A DNA stretch of 33,893 nucleotides from Gemmatimonadales bacterium UBA7835 (GCA_002500925.1 DLTN01000060.1:27180-61072); one strand, 5' to 3'; positions 8,218-16,575 are shown, counted from the stretch's first letter. Notes: a model not told the origin generated them from the sequence alone. Translations and numbers: made by a program.

Positions 8218-9346
8218 CTTGGCCCCTACCGATCCCAACCACGTTAACTCGGTCGCCATCGGCTACGGACTTTTGACCCATGACAATCAGTCGTTCCCCC
8301 GGCCTTAGCCCATCAGTCACTACAACGAGGTTTCGTCGTGTTGGGCCCAGAACTAGATCACGCCGCTCGGCTACCTCGACCTGCCCACGATCCACCGCGA
8401 CGAAAGCTACATAACCTCTTTCAACCCGAATCAGCGCGTCCTGAGGTACTACGATGGCATCCTCCACCTCCTGTCGCGTAATCGACATGTTCGAAACCAT
8501 CTCCGGCTTGATGGCACCGTTTGGATTCGGCACCTCTACTTCAATTGAGAAAGTCCGACTTCGAGGATTGATCGTGGATCCGACATAACGAATCGATGAT
8601 GTGTACACACCCTCACCAAGCGCTTCGAACTTAAGCTGAGCACCTGCCCCAACACGGACATCCATCGCGTAGCGCTCAGGTACGCCTGCAAAGACCTTGA
8701 TTGGATTGAGATCTACAATCCTTCCAACTGTCTTACCCGGCCCGACCATGGTACCCACATCAACATGCCGTTCATCCAAGACGCCCGAAAACGGCGCCCG
8801 AACGAGCGTCCGGGCTAACCGTTCCTCTAAGCCCGCCAGTGTTGCCGACGACTGCTCCGCTGCCGTGCGAGCTTCTAGATAAGCGATTTCTGAACCGACC
8901 TGATCTTCCTCAAAGAGTCGCTTACGTCGCTCCCAAGTCTGGGTCGCCAGATTTGATGCAGCCCGTGCTTGGTCTACCTGTGTTCGCAAAATCGTATCGT
9001 CAATCTTTACGATCGCAGCTCCACGACGGACCTCGTCCCCACGATCAGCATAAAGTTCTATAACGCGACCACTTTCTTCGGCCTCGATCATCACATCCTG
9101 ATTCGCCGTGGCAACCGATGTGAGTCGGATTTCCTCAATGAAGGGCTCCGTCACAATTGGTGAAACCTCCACGTTGATTACCCGTCTGAACTCCGTATCC
9201 AAACCCGCGTCCACAAAGCTTTCCACCTCCGGTGACCCGCACGCAGACAGCACCATTACAGCGCCGACTAGGCAGAGCGAGGCAGACATCTTGCACTTGT
9301 GTCCCATTATCCACTTCTCTATAAAGTTCACCGTTGTACTCTCCAT
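8207..9346 (-). CDS. RND periplasmic adaptor (HlyD/AcrA family) lipoprotein
   Basis: 379 residues from ATG 9346, which forms a TGATG junction with the tolC stop and has an excellent GGGGAGG Shine-Dalgarno 4 bp before it. The N-terminus carries a signal with lipobox LSAC, lipidated Cys36, so the protein should be anchored to a membrane. After it come the barrel-sandwich half-motif (IEAEESGRVIELYADRGDEV), a coiled-coil hairpin (about 120-185, rich in Ala, Glu, Arg), the second half-motif (VRAPFSGVLDERHVDVGTMV) and beta-barrel/membrane-proximal parts (ISVPQDALIRV-like segment near 300). It bridges the RND pump and the TolC channel. An internal ATG at residue 14 (MGHKCKMS) would give a more ordinary short signal peptide and is an alternative start. 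Confidence 0.92.
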   Translation of the reverse strand: MESTTVNFIEKWIMGHKCKMSASLCLVGAVMVLSACGSPEVESFVDAGLDTEFRRVINVEVSPIVTEPFIEEIRLTSVATANQDVMIEAEESGRVIELYADRGDEVRRGAAIVKIDDTILRTQVDQARAASNLATQTWERRKRLFEEDQVGSEIAYLEARTAAEQSSATLAGLEERLARTLVRAPFSGVLDERHVDVGTMVGPGKTVGRIVDLNPIKVFAGVPERYAMDVRVGAGAQLKFEALGEGVYTSSIRYVGSTINPRSRTFSIEVEVPNPNGAIKPEMVSNMSITRQEVEDAIVVPQDALIRVERGYVAFVAVDRGQVEVAERRDLVLGPTRRNLVVVTDGLRPGERLIVMGQKSVADGDRVNVVGIGRGQDGR

Positions 9347-10845
9347 CAATCCTCCCCTCGCTGCTCAAGAAGCACATCGACGAGGGGTACCTGACCTGTT
9401 GCTTCGTCGAACTGAGCCCGTGCGATCAGATAATCGAATACGGCCTGAGCGTAGTTAAACTCAGTTTGCCTGAGGGCTACTTCCGCATCCGTAAGTTCGA
9501 GCTGGCTCAACAGCCCTTCCGTGTACTGAGCACTTGCAATCTCAAAGCCTCGTTCCGCACGTCTCACCGCTAGTGCCTGAGCGGACGCCCGAGAATAAGC
9601 CTCGTCTATACCTTCGGAGATTGTCCGTATCTGACTGCGAGCAGCCCTCGCTGCCTGTCGAGAGTTGGCCTGAGCTTCCCGCAGGGACGCTCTCTTCTGA
9701 TCGACACGCGCATCCCGGCGTAGCCCCTGAAAAATGGGGACACTCACACGAAGTCCTAGTGCGCGGGAAGTAGCGCTTTGGCCATCGCCCCGCCCAAAAA
9801 AACTCGGCGAACCATTGTCTTGAGCGCTTACGATATAGTTTCCAAAAACTGAGATCTCGGGAAGATAAGCGGCTTGCTCCAACCTCATCTCCGTTCTTCG
9901 GAGCTCTTCCGTGAGAGCAAACTGTCGCAAGTCTGAGCGAAACTCAGCTGCACGAGCCAAACCCGTTTCCACATCTACGTTTTGTACTTCAGCACTTTTG
10001 AGTCTTGCACCATTGAATTCGAGGATCACGCGATTCTGTGGGCTATTGGCCCCCACGTCGTCGAGATCCATCTCCGCTAAGGACCCTCTCACCTCAAGTG
10101 TCTCATGGTCAGGGTAGTCGACCAAAACTGCCAAGGTTCGTCTGGCTTGAGACACCGAATTCTGTGCTCGACGCATATTGGGTTCCAAATTCGCGAGCTC
10201 TACTTCGAGCCGAAGAACTGCGTAATCGTCAGCCAGGCCAACCCGATTTAGTGCCCTCGTTTCCTCGAGGGACTCGCGCACTCGGGTTACAGACCTCTCA
10301 GTGAGCCTAGCCTGTTCTTGAGCGAGCAGAAGTTGGTAATAGGCGTTGCGTACCTGTGTTACCACCGCCTGCTCCTGACCGCGTACGGCCTCGACCTGCA
10401 AATTCTCAAACCTCTGGGCAGCCCCTAAGGCAACAATCACACCAGGTCTGAACAGTGGCTGCTCAACCGAAATTGCTGAATTCCACTGGTTATCAGCGCC
10501 GAACTGTACTGGCAGGTAATCATCAGGACCCGCAGAGGGATCAAATATTGCGGCTGGAAGGAAGTTCACCGGCACCGATAGATTGCGCTGGTATGAAGCG
10601 TTGAGGTCAACCGTCGGCATCACACTACCCCAGGCTTCGGAGACCTGCTCTGACGCCAAATTGTAGGCCTCTCTTGCAGCCACCAGCTGGCTGTTCGAAT
10701 CGAGAGCGGCACGAACTAAAGTCGGCAGACCAACATTCCCGCTCTCCTGCCCTGAAGCAGTCACTGCATCGGTCGCCATAAGGGTGGTGATAGTGATTAG
10801 GCTGGTGAGGGGGGGCCACCTAAGATGGCGAGATATGGTATTCAT
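9346..10845 (-). CDS. TolC family outer-membrane efflux channel
   Basis: 499 residues with a signal peptide (hydrophobic LTSLITITTLMA, probable cleavage near ASG-Q at 32). Two repeats of the outer-membrane-factor pattern follow: long heptad-rich helices (LPTLVRAALDSNSQLVAAREAY at the start, matched by the second half RVDQKRASLREAQANSRQAARAAR) and strand segments such as WNSAISVEQPLF and LGLRVSVPIFQG. As a trimer it forms the exit duct for the adaptor and RND pump encoded directly downstream. The ATG overlaps the tetR stop by 4 bp (ATGA), so the channel is translated as the second gene of the operon. Confidence 0.93.
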   Translation of the reverse strand: MNTISRHLRWPPLTSLITITTLMATDAVTASGQESGNVGLPTLVRAALDSNSQLVAAREAYNLASEQVSEAWGSVMPTVDLNASYQRNLSVPVNFLPAAIFDPSAGPDDYLPVQFGADNQWNSAISVEQPLFRPGVIVALGAAQRFENLQVEAVRGQEQAVVTQVRNAYYQLLLAQEQARLTERSVTRVRESLEETRALNRVGLADDYAVLRLEVELANLEPNMRRAQNSVSQARRTLAVLVDYPDHETLEVRGSLAEMDLDDVGANSPQNRVILEFNGARLKSAEVQNVDVETGLARAAEFRSDLRQFALTEELRRTEMRLEQAAYLPEISVFGNYIVSAQDNGSPSFFGRGDGQSATSRALGLRVSVPIFQGLRRDARVDQKRASLREAQANSRQAARAARSQIRTISEGIDEAYSRASAQALAVRRAERGFEIASAQYTEGLLSQLELTDAEVALRQTEFNYAQAVFDYLIARAQFDEATGQVPLVDVLLEQRGED

Positions 10846-11516
10846 TCTGTCTCAATCTTTACGCTTCGATTTTTGGGCATGAGGGTTATTTCTCCATCTC
10901 TGGGTGTCACCCTGTTATTGAGTTCTCTGGCGAATTCCTCGGTTGCGACGCCTGTCATCAATCGTGCTCCGGAAGCCTCAAAGAGCCATCGGAATTCATC
11001 TTCAGTCATAACTAATGCGGACTCGTGATAGAGTTGAACCAAACCATGTGCGTGCGCCCACATTGTTATCGATGTCATCTCTGGATCTCCCTCTCTCAGG
11101 ATTCCTGCGTCCATGCATTCACGAACGCGGTCAATCCAAATCCGATGCACTGATCCGATTAACGCCTCAATGTCCTCGGGCAAAGCAGCCATGCCGAGAT
11201 GCTCTGGCGCGGTGTGCATGATGCCGTACCAACGTGGATGATCGATAACGAAGTTCAAAAACCCCTCGCCAGCTCCAATAAAGCGCTCAAGCTCGGTGGG
11301 TTTAGCTAGGGCCGCGTAGAGATATCGAGCAAAGGTGCGGTGAGCCTCACGGAGCACATCCGCCAGGACTGCCTCCCGGCCTTCGTAATGCCTGTAGATC
11401 GCGGGGGCCGTCACACCGACCCTTCGAGCCAGCTTCCTCATCGAGAAACCATCGAGGCCGTGCTTCAGGTACAGATCACAAGCGCATTCTAGGATGCGAT
11501 CTCGTTGACTTGACAT
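10842..11516 (-). CDS. TetR/AcrR family repressor of the efflux operon
   Basis: 224 residues from ATG 11516. The N-terminus is a standard TetR DNA-binding domain: a first helix RILECACDLYLKHG, then the helix-turn-helix FSMRKLARRVGVTAPAIYRHYEGREAVL (about 24-51). The remainder is a helical ligand-binding and dimerisation domain with the WxHAHGLVQLY segment common in AcrR-like members. It is the first gene of the pump operon and probably represses it until a pump substrate binds. A TTG at 11543 would add nine residues, but a perfect palindrome at 11516-11532 lies over that extension and against the ATG, which favours ATG 11516. TTGACT with a poor TACGCT box 16 bp later would make the mRNA nearly leaderless; this is only a possibility. 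Confidence 0.92.
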   Translation of the reverse strand: MSSQRDRILECACDLYLKHGLDGFSMRKLARRVGVTAPAIYRHYEGREAVLADVLREAHRTFARYLYAALAKPTELERFIGAGEGFLNFVIDHPRWYGIMHTAPEHLGMAALPEDIEALIGSVHRIWIDRVRECMDAGILREGDPEMTSITMWAHAHGLVQLYHESALVMTEDEFRWLFEASGARLMTGVATEEFARELNNRVTPRDGEITLMPKNRSVKIETE

Positions 11517-11532
11517 GTTTACAGCGTAAACA
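11516..11532. promoter_or_regulatory. palindromic operator at the tetR start
   Basis: TGTTTACAGCGTAAACA is a perfect inverted repeat with 7-bp arms and a 3-bp centre. It abuts the tetR start codon and overlaps the likely promoter, the classic layout for TetR autoregulation and control of the operon. Binding by this TetR is inferred from position and symmetry. Confidence 0.65.
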
Positions 11533-11728
11533 ATGTGAAACAAAAGTCAACTTCTTCCCATGTATATCTTGGCTTATTGAGCTAACCGTGTTCAGCTCGG
11601 TGTAGCAGCGCGCCCAAAGGCTAGATCGCACCGAACTGTCTTAGAAACCGTTTTCCCTCGCTACGAATCCTTGTCAGTTGCGATCCAAGCACTTCCGACA
11701 TTGCAATACGTACCTTGCTAGGTCAGCC

Positions 11729-12247
11729 TCACTCGCGAGTTGGAAGAGAGATCGAAACCCATCCTGTTCCAGGACTCTGTCCGCCGAAGTACCCACCTGT
11801 AAGAAAACCCCCAATGACCCCGAAACCAGCCACTCGTAGTGTTGTGGTAACTATCTGTTCGGGGGGACCACCCGGATCATCGGTAATACCTGAGGCGTGA
11901 AGCACTAGGCCAATGGCGGCGCCGACAAACAAACCTGTGGCCGCGCCGATTACCGCGTAATGGCGCAAACCTTCACGACGAGTTCGTTGCGTGCGCAATT
12001 CCAACCGCGACAAGTCATAAACCGACACGGGCCATACTTGCGTCATCCCATCAACCTGAAGCCGCATGCGATCCGCCTCCCAGCCCAGGAACACCGCCTT
12101 CACCGCGGGAGAAAACGGCAGCTTAACCCTCAGCGAATCGCCAGAAAGTATACGGGAAGGATCAGACGAGACCTCCAGGGGTGGCACTTGCCCCAACGCA
12201 CTGCAAGGGACGAGTGCCACAATTCCCACCAGAGCGGCAAATCTCAT
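11729..12247 (-). CDS. secreted protein with glycine-zipper helices, function unknown
   Basis: 172 residues. The signal peptide MRFAALVGIVALVPCSALGQ has a probable cut at ALG-Q (19/20). A short beta-rich part with conserved-looking FLGWEADRMRLQVDG and VWPVSVYDLSRLELRTQ (about 53-87) resembles a small SH3/LSm-like barrel. Two glycine-rich hydrophobic stretches follow (about 98-118 and 139-156, GAATGLFVGAAIG and GFGVIGGFLTGGYFGG). This layout recurs in many poorly studied secreted proteins of Gemmatimonadota-like bacteria. The start is firm: AAGGGAG lies 4 bp before the ATG. It is upstream of tetR on the same strand but 212 bp away, so probably a separate unit. No function can be assigned. Confidence 0.7.
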   Translation of the reverse strand: MRFAALVGIVALVPCSALGQVPPLEVSSDPSRILSGDSLRVKLPFSPAVKAVFLGWEADRMRLQVDGMTQVWPVSVYDLSRLELRTQRTRREGLRHYAVIGAATGLFVGAAIGLVLHASGITDDPGGPPEQIVTTTLRVAGFGVIGGFLTGGYFGGQSPGTGWVSISLPTRE

Positions 12248-12501
12248 AAAACTCCCTTAAGGCATAGATATAACTAGAAACGCCATGAACACTGAAAAAC
12301 CCTTCGGGTGTAGGGTCTACCTAAAAAGTCGCATCGATCATCTCGCCGAGGTGTAGTTAGGAACCCCAATCCTTAAAGTAAGTGTTCTTGGGGCGTCAGG
12401 ATCCACTTAAACAATGCCGGGTAGGGCCTAGAAAGACACTTTAACACTGCAACAAAGCGATCCCCCTGAACCGTCCAGACTCAAGAGCCGACCTCTCACC
12501 A

Positions 12502-13050
12502 GTGAGCATACTGCCAAGCAGTACTTACTGCAGCATAGCACAGGGGCACGAGTACCACGGTCCCTACCACGATCACGAATATGGTTTTCCGGTAGAAAGC
12601 GACGATCTCCTATTCGAGCGCCTGATGCTGGAAATCAACCAAGCTGGCCTTAGCTGGTTGACGATACTTACGAAGCGAGTTGGTCTCCGCTCCGCATACG
12701 ATGGGTTCGCGATCGAGCGAGTCGCCGAATACGGAGACGAAGACCGCACTAGGCTCATGCGAGATCCACGTATCATTCGCAACCATCTTAAAATCGAAGC
12801 CGCCATTTCGAATGCCCGCACCCTGCTCGATATCCGAGCCAGTCACGGATCTTTTATGGGATGGCTCGATCAACATCATCGTCTGGACATAGCTGACTGG
12901 ACAAGACTTTTCAAGAAAACATTCCGATATACTGGCGGTGAGATTACGGCCTCGTTCCTTATGAGCACTGGCTATCTCCCCGGAGCACACCACCCCACCT
13001 GCCCAGTGCACGAAACGATCAGAACGCTCCATCCTAAGTGGATGCAATGA
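12502..13050 (+). CDS. tag: DNA-3-methyladenine glycosylase I
   Basis: 182 residues, close to E. coli Tag (187). The family landmarks line up: YHDHEYG near the start, the catalytic-pocket Glu44 in MLEINQAGLSW with Trp52, and the structural zinc ligands Cys10, His23 (13 apart as in E. coli Cys4/His17), His163 and Cys167 (HxxxC). It removes 3-methyladenine from alkylated DNA as the first step of base excision repair. The start is GTG 12502 without a visible Shine-Dalgarno sequence. Its stop overlaps the ATG of the downstream hydrolase by 4 bp. The C-terminus (GAHHPTCPVHETI) differs from E. coli in detail but keeps the zinc pair. Confidence 0.9.
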   Translation: MSILPSSTYCSIAQGHEYHGPYHDHEYGFPVESDDLLFERLMLEINQAGLSWLTILTKRVGLRSAYDGFAIERVAEYGDEDRTRLMRDPRIIRNHLKIEAAISNARTLLDIRASHGSFMGWLDQHHRLDIADWTRLFKKTFRYTGGEITASFLMSTGYLPGAHHPTCPVHETIRTLHPKWMQ

Positions 13051-14039
13051 TAAACCCGGAGATATTCCAAGCACCCACTTGGGCACGAGGCCCGCACCAG
13101 CAAACTATTTTGGCCCGCATGCTAAGGCCCGCTCCGCCTATCAGGTCCGTGCGAGAACGCATTGAGACCCCTGACGATGACTTCGTAGATATAGACTGGA
13201 GCACCCTAAACGTATCGGATGCACCTATTGTTATCGTACTCCATGGGCTGGAAGGTTCTTCGCACAGCAAGTACGTGAGGAATGTGTGCCGGGAACTGAA
13301 CGCTTTAGGCGTCCGAACCCTAGCAATGAACTTCCGCGGATGCTCTGGAGAACCCAATCGGGCTTTGCCCTATTACCACTCCGGGGACACTCGCGACCTG
13401 ATTTTAATAGCCGGCATGCTCCGGGAGCGTCACCCTCGCGCCAGTATCGGAGCCATGGGCTTCTCATTGGGTGGCAACGTTCTCTTAAAGGCTATGGGTG
13501 AATCTATCGACGGTGGGCAGGCACTCTTCGATGCGGCTGCCGTGATGTCAGTGCCTTACGATCTAGCCGCGAGTTCAGCGTTGCTTCAGAGCACACACAT
13601 GGGACGGATCTACAGCGAGTACTTCATGAGATCGCTGCGGCGCAAAGTTTTATGGAAGCAAAATCAACTAGCCCAAGTACTGGACATGGCCGCCATAGCC
13701 CGAGTCCGATCAATCGAGGACCTTGACGAGGCCGTGACCGCTCCACTGAACGGATTCAATAGCGCAGGTGACTATTATACGCAGTGCTCCAGCACGACCT
13801 TTCTCGCTGAAGTGCGCGTGCCAACACTAATGTTGCACTCAGAGGATGACCCATTCCTGCCGTCAGATGCAATCCCGCATCGGGAAGCGGAACGCAACCC
13901 CGCCTTGAGGCTACTGTTAACCCCTTCGGGCGGTCACGTTGGATTCATTGGAGGAACGCCTTGGGCACCTGAGTTTTGGGGCGAAATAGTAGCGGCTCGG
14001 TTCCTGGCCCATAGACTCAAGAGTTGCCATCGTGAGTAA
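13047..14039 (+). CDS. YheT-type alpha/beta hydrolase
   Basis: 330 residues from ATG 13047, which overlaps the tag stop as ATGA (a GTG at 13038 would add three). It has the YheT/ABHD1-3 pattern: N-terminal WARGPHQQTI, oxyanion loop LHGLEGSS (65-72), NFRGCSGE, YYHSGDT, nucleophile elbow GFSLGGN with Ser140, acid-loop HSEDDPFLP and the late catalytic His in GGHVGF. Family members are cytosolic or membrane-attached lipases/esterases of uncertain natural substrate. There is no signal peptide. Cotranslation with tag probably reflects genome compaction rather than shared chemistry. The 3' end overlaps the convergent gene at 14017 by 23 bp. Confidence 0.9.
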   Translation: MINPEIFQAPTWARGPHQQTILARMLRPAPPIRSVRERIETPDDDFVDIDWSTLNVSDAPIVIVLHGLEGSSHSKYVRNVCRELNALGVRTLAMNFRGCSGEPNRALPYYHSGDTRDLILIAGMLRERHPRASIGAMGFSLGGNVLLKAMGESIDGGQALFDAAAVMSVPYDLAASSALLQSTHMGRIYSEYFMRSLRRKVLWKQNQLAQVLDMAAIARVRSIEDLDEAVTAPLNGFNSAGDYYTQCSSTTFLAEVRVPTLMLHSEDDPFLPSDAIPHREAERNPALRLLLTPSGGHVGFIGGTPWAPEFWGEIVAARFLAHRLKSCHRE

Positions 14040-14526
14040 AAAAGGCTTCCCCGTGCCACGTCTCTGCAGCAGGACGCTCAAGGCCAACCTCCCTCAGTGC
14101 ACGTACCTCTGTCAAACTAGTGTCAAAAACTAGAGTCTGACGAGACACTTCACCTGCCCCAGCCATTCTCTTGAATTCTGCTCGTGAGACAGTTTCGACT
14201 TCGTCGCCATTCCGGTACCAGACCGGAGCGTGGTCGACAAGCGAAACTCCCAGTTCGGCACCCAAGGCGCGAAGGCTTTTAACCAGAGCATCGATCGAAC
14301 ACCCAGAGGCTGCCTCAGCAGCTTCGTCTACTCCAATCAACAGAAAGCGCCCTTCCCGCAAGTCACGACCGGACTTCAGTTCGCTTCCATGAGCGGTCCA
14401 CTGTTCCAGGAAGCGGTCGACCTCTTTTAGCACCCCTGAACTCTCTTCAACTTGCAGAGTCCTACTTGAAGGGAAAACCCACAAACGACCATGATCGGGG
14501 AGTGACCTGAAATCGACCCTCGGCAC
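14017..14526 (-). CDS. conserved protein of unknown function (family often mislabelled 'ABC transporter ATPase')
   Basis: 169 residues, soluble, no signal peptide. Recognisable blocks are RLWVFPSSR (14-22), FLEQWTAHG (39-47), RFLLIGVDE (60-68) and AASGCSID (72-79), followed by a segment with VWYRNGDEVETVSRAEFK. I recall these blocks from a widespread family in Bacteroidota and relatives that databases often call 'ABC transporter ATPase', yet there is no Walker A, Walker B or LSGGQ sequence here, so that name is not supported. The conserved Cys76/Ser77/Asp79 and His46 could form a binding or active site, but this is speculation. It begins 2 bp after the stop of the AI-2E-type transporter gene and is likely cotranscribed. 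Confidence 0.75.
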   Translation of the reverse strand: MPRVDFRSLPDHGRLWVFPSSRTLQVEESSGVLKEVDRFLEQWTAHGSELKSGRDLREGRFLLIGVDEAAEAASGCSIDALVKSLRALGAELGVSLVDHAPVWYRNGDEVETVSRAEFKRMAGAGEVSRQTLVFDTSLTEVRALREVGLERPAAETWHGEAFFTHDGNS

Positions 14527-14528
14527 CG

Positions 14529-15587
14529 TTACTCCGTGGCCTCTAACACTACTGGTGCGGACTTATCCAAAAGGATCGCTACCCATCGAAGGTCGGCTGT
14601 GTTTTCGAGCCATATCTTCACCATGACAGTCAGCGGAACAGACAGGAGGGCCCCGAGCGGCCCCCAAGCCCATCCCCAGAAGAGTAGTGAAAGCATGACG
14701 ACGAGTGTCGAGAGCCCCAACCGCCGACCCATCAGATTAGGCTCTAGGATATTACCAAATACCATGTTCACGACTACATAGCCTGACATGACAATCAGTG
14801 CGTGTCCGATCGATCCGTAGAGTATGATACTTAGCAAAACTGCCGGAATCGCAGCTATCATCGACCCTACCGTGGGGATGTAATTCAGTAGGAAGGCTGC
14901 AAGCCCAAGAAGAACTGGGAAATCAAGACCCCAGAAATACGCCCACACCCCAAGAATCGCTCCTGTAGCTAACGAGATCACCGTCTTTATTACCAGATAG
15001 GTTTGTACCTCGGATACGATCTTCTCGAGCCGATCATCCCGTTCGTTTGAGTTCCTACTCAGAGAGCGGAACTTGTCTGGGAAAACTGTGGCCTCGCTGA
15101 GCATGAAAGCCATAATGAGAAAGACCAAAAACGTCATCGACAGGAGCTGTGCAATCCGCCCCACTGCGCCACTGGCGAAGCCTATCACAGCGCCCGGATC
15201 AATTAGCTCTAATGTGATATAATCGGACAGAACAACGTCCATTCGGGCTTCAACGTTTTCCACCCAATCTGACTGAAGTTGCGCAAGCGTGTTCAGATAG
15301 CTCGGAAGTTCGCGCTGAAGTTCGGCGACGGATTGAGATGCGAAAGCGATAAGGAGCCCTACCACAGCAACGTTCAGAAGAACCGGAATAACAATGGCTG
15401 AAGCCTTCGGAACCCCATAACGACGAAGCCAAACCATCACCGGCAGACTGAGTACTGCCAGAAACAGGGCTAGAGCGGAGGGGAGTAGTATCGGTGCCGC
15501 GGCGCGCAAACCGAACACTACTACCACAAGGCATGCAAGGCTGAACAACACCTGCGCTCCCGGAGCGTCCGTGCGGTTGAGATTCAT
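14529..15587 (-). CDS. AI-2E/PerM family transporter
   Basis: 352-residue inner-membrane protein with the family's arrangement: hydrophobic pairs at the N-terminus (about 12-60), a helical soluble stretch containing LQRELPSYLNTLAQLQSDW (about 90-108), then membrane helices through about 330. The signature-like region LLGLAAFLLNYIPTVGSMIAAIPAV (about 222-246) is typical. Members include E. coli TqsA (autoinducer-2 export) and PerM; most are of unknown substrate, and Na+-coupled export is known for some. The ATG has AAGGG 6 bp upstream. It is followed at 2 bp by the conserved unknown gene and is divergent from the release-factor-like gene. Confidence 0.88.
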   Translation of the reverse strand: MNLNRTDAPGAQVLFSLACLVVVVFGLRAAAPILLPSALALFLAVLSLPVMVWLRRYGVPKASAIVIPVLLNVAVVGLLIAFASQSVAELQRELPSYLNTLAQLQSDWVENVEARMDVVLSDYITLELIDPGAVIGFASGAVGRIAQLLSMTFLVFLIMAFMLSEATVFPDKFRSLSRNSNERDDRLEKIVSEVQTYLVIKTVISLATGAILGVWAYFWGLDFPVLLGLAAFLLNYIPTVGSMIAAIPAVLLSIILYGSIGHALIVMSGYVVVNMVFGNILEPNLMGRRLGLSTLVVMLSLLFWGWAWGPLGALLSVPLTVMVKIWLENTADLRWVAILLDKSAPVVLEATE

Positions 15588-15681
15588 GCGAGACCCTTAT
15601 AGTGACGGAGAGATTTTCAAAGAGTAGCGCGTTCCCTACCTGAGTAACATAGCTTGACCTGTCATCCTATACGTACTCACA

Positions 15682-16050
15682 ATGACCATGCCCGATTCCG
15701 CGCTAGTCCCAATACCAGATAGCGATCGCGAGCTACTGCTAGAATGTCGGATCGAGACTTTTGGTGCGGGTGGCCCTGGTGGGCAGCACCAGAATCGAAC
15801 CGAGTCCGGGGTCCGCCTCGTGCATATCCCCACCGGCGTCCGCGTGACAGTCCGTGAGGAGCGTAGCCAGCTCCGGAACCGAGGCACCGCCCTCCGCCGT
15901 CTCCGCGAGCGGTTGCAGATTCTTAATAAAAGAGAGACACCGCGCACACCGACAAGAGTGCCCACTCGCGAAAAGGAAAAAAGGCTCGACGACAAGAAGC
16001 GCCGCAGTCATAGAAAACAACTACGGAGACCCCCTTCTCAAGAAGAGTGA
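15682..16050 (+). CDS. short class-I release-factor-like protein with GGQ motif (ribosome rescue candidate)
   Basis: 122 residues: a short N-terminus, the peptidyl-hydrolase domain with GAGGPGGQHQNRTESGVRL (GGQ at 33-35), and a very basic C-terminal tail from about residue 85, rich in Lys and Arg. It lacks the codon-recognition and N-terminal domains of RF1/RF2, so it should release peptides without reading a stop codon. This layout matches ArfB (YaeJ) and related proteins, whose basic tail enters the empty mRNA channel of stalled ribosomes. The GGPGGQ context and the RTESGVR sequence look more like RF2 than E. coli ArfB, so it may belong to a separate short-RF branch. A TATACG box at 15669-15674 lies close to the start, possibly with a very short leader. 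Confidence 0.82.
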   Translation: MTMPDSALVPIPDSDRELLLECRIETFGAGGPGGQHQNRTESGVRLVHIPTGVRVTVREERSQLRNRGTALRRLRERLQILNKRETPRTPTRVPTREKEKRLDDKKRRSHRKQLRRPPSQEE

Positions 16051-16083
16051 AGCTTTCCTGCTACCTGCTAAACCGGATAAACT

Positions 16084-16503
16084 CTAAACCCACCCGAGCT
16101 GCGCCAAGCTGTGAGCGTCATTCCAGATCTTCGTTGCGTGACGAATTTGACCGCCATCGAATTCCATGACGTACGCATAGTCTGCAGCAACCGCTTTTCC
16201 AGTAGGAGGCACTGGCCCGCCCTCCCCTGTATGCGTAGCAGTGAACACCGCACAGGCCGCAACGGTGGAACGATCCTCATCGACACCGAAAGACTTTAGT
16301 TCGTAAGCTGCGTCTGGAAGAGGACCGACCATACCCTTCATCCACTCCGTATAACCCTCGAGCGTATCCACCCCTTCTAGCGAACCCACGTGTTGAGCTG
16401 AAAATGTAGCATCCGGATGGCAGTAAGCCTGACACTCAGCCCATCCCTTTCCAGTCTCACAGGCATCGAAGAAGTTCGCAGCCACTTCTCTCATTTCACT
16501 CAT
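16084..16503 (-). CDS. SnoaL/NTF2-like protein
   Basis: 139 residues without signal peptide. The cone-shaped NTF2-like pattern is visible: a first helix (REVAANFFDACETGKGW), then YCHPDATFSAQHVG, a helical stretch GYTEWMKGMVGPLPDA, and strands ending with ADYAYVMEFDGGQIRHATKIWND, the usual C-terminal SnoaL-type strand pair. Members are ester cyclases, isomerases or binding proteins, and sequence alone does not decide. The start is supported by AAGGGAG 6 bp before the ATG. It stands alone on the minus strand, downstream of a tRNA gene and converging with the release-factor-like gene. Confidence 0.78.
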   Translation of the reverse strand: MSEMREVAANFFDACETGKGWAECQAYCHPDATFSAQHVGSLEGVDTLEGYTEWMKGMVGPLPDAAYELKSFGVDEDRSTVAACAVFTATHTGEGGPVPPTGKAVAADYAYVMEFDGGQIRHATKIWNDAHSLAQLGWV

Positions 16504-16559
16504 TGGTCACTCCCTTATTTTGCGACAAGTCCGTCCTTCTACTGAAGCACTTTTATCTA

Positions 16560-16575
16560 CGCGGGCTGACCCGCG
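16560..16575. repeat. GC-rich hairpin upstream of the NTF2-like gene
   Basis: CGCGGGCTGACCCGCG forms a perfect 6-bp GC stem with a CTGA tetraloop. It lies 57 bp upstream of the NTF2-like gene and about 90 bp past the tRNA 3' end on the minus strand. No U-run follows, so it is not a convincing intrinsic terminator; a processing signal or operator is possible. Confidence 0.4.

Noticed and set aside
12289..12312. ACCC-GAA-GGGT hairpin followed by T residues on the minus strand
   Set aside because: The stem is only 4 bp and lies upstream of the secreted protein gene, where a terminator has no evident purpose.
12364..12393. Inverted repeat CCCCAA/TTGGGG between the secreted protein gene and tag
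   Set aside because: Arms are only 6 bp with an 18-base loop, with no T-run and no clear relation to a promoter.
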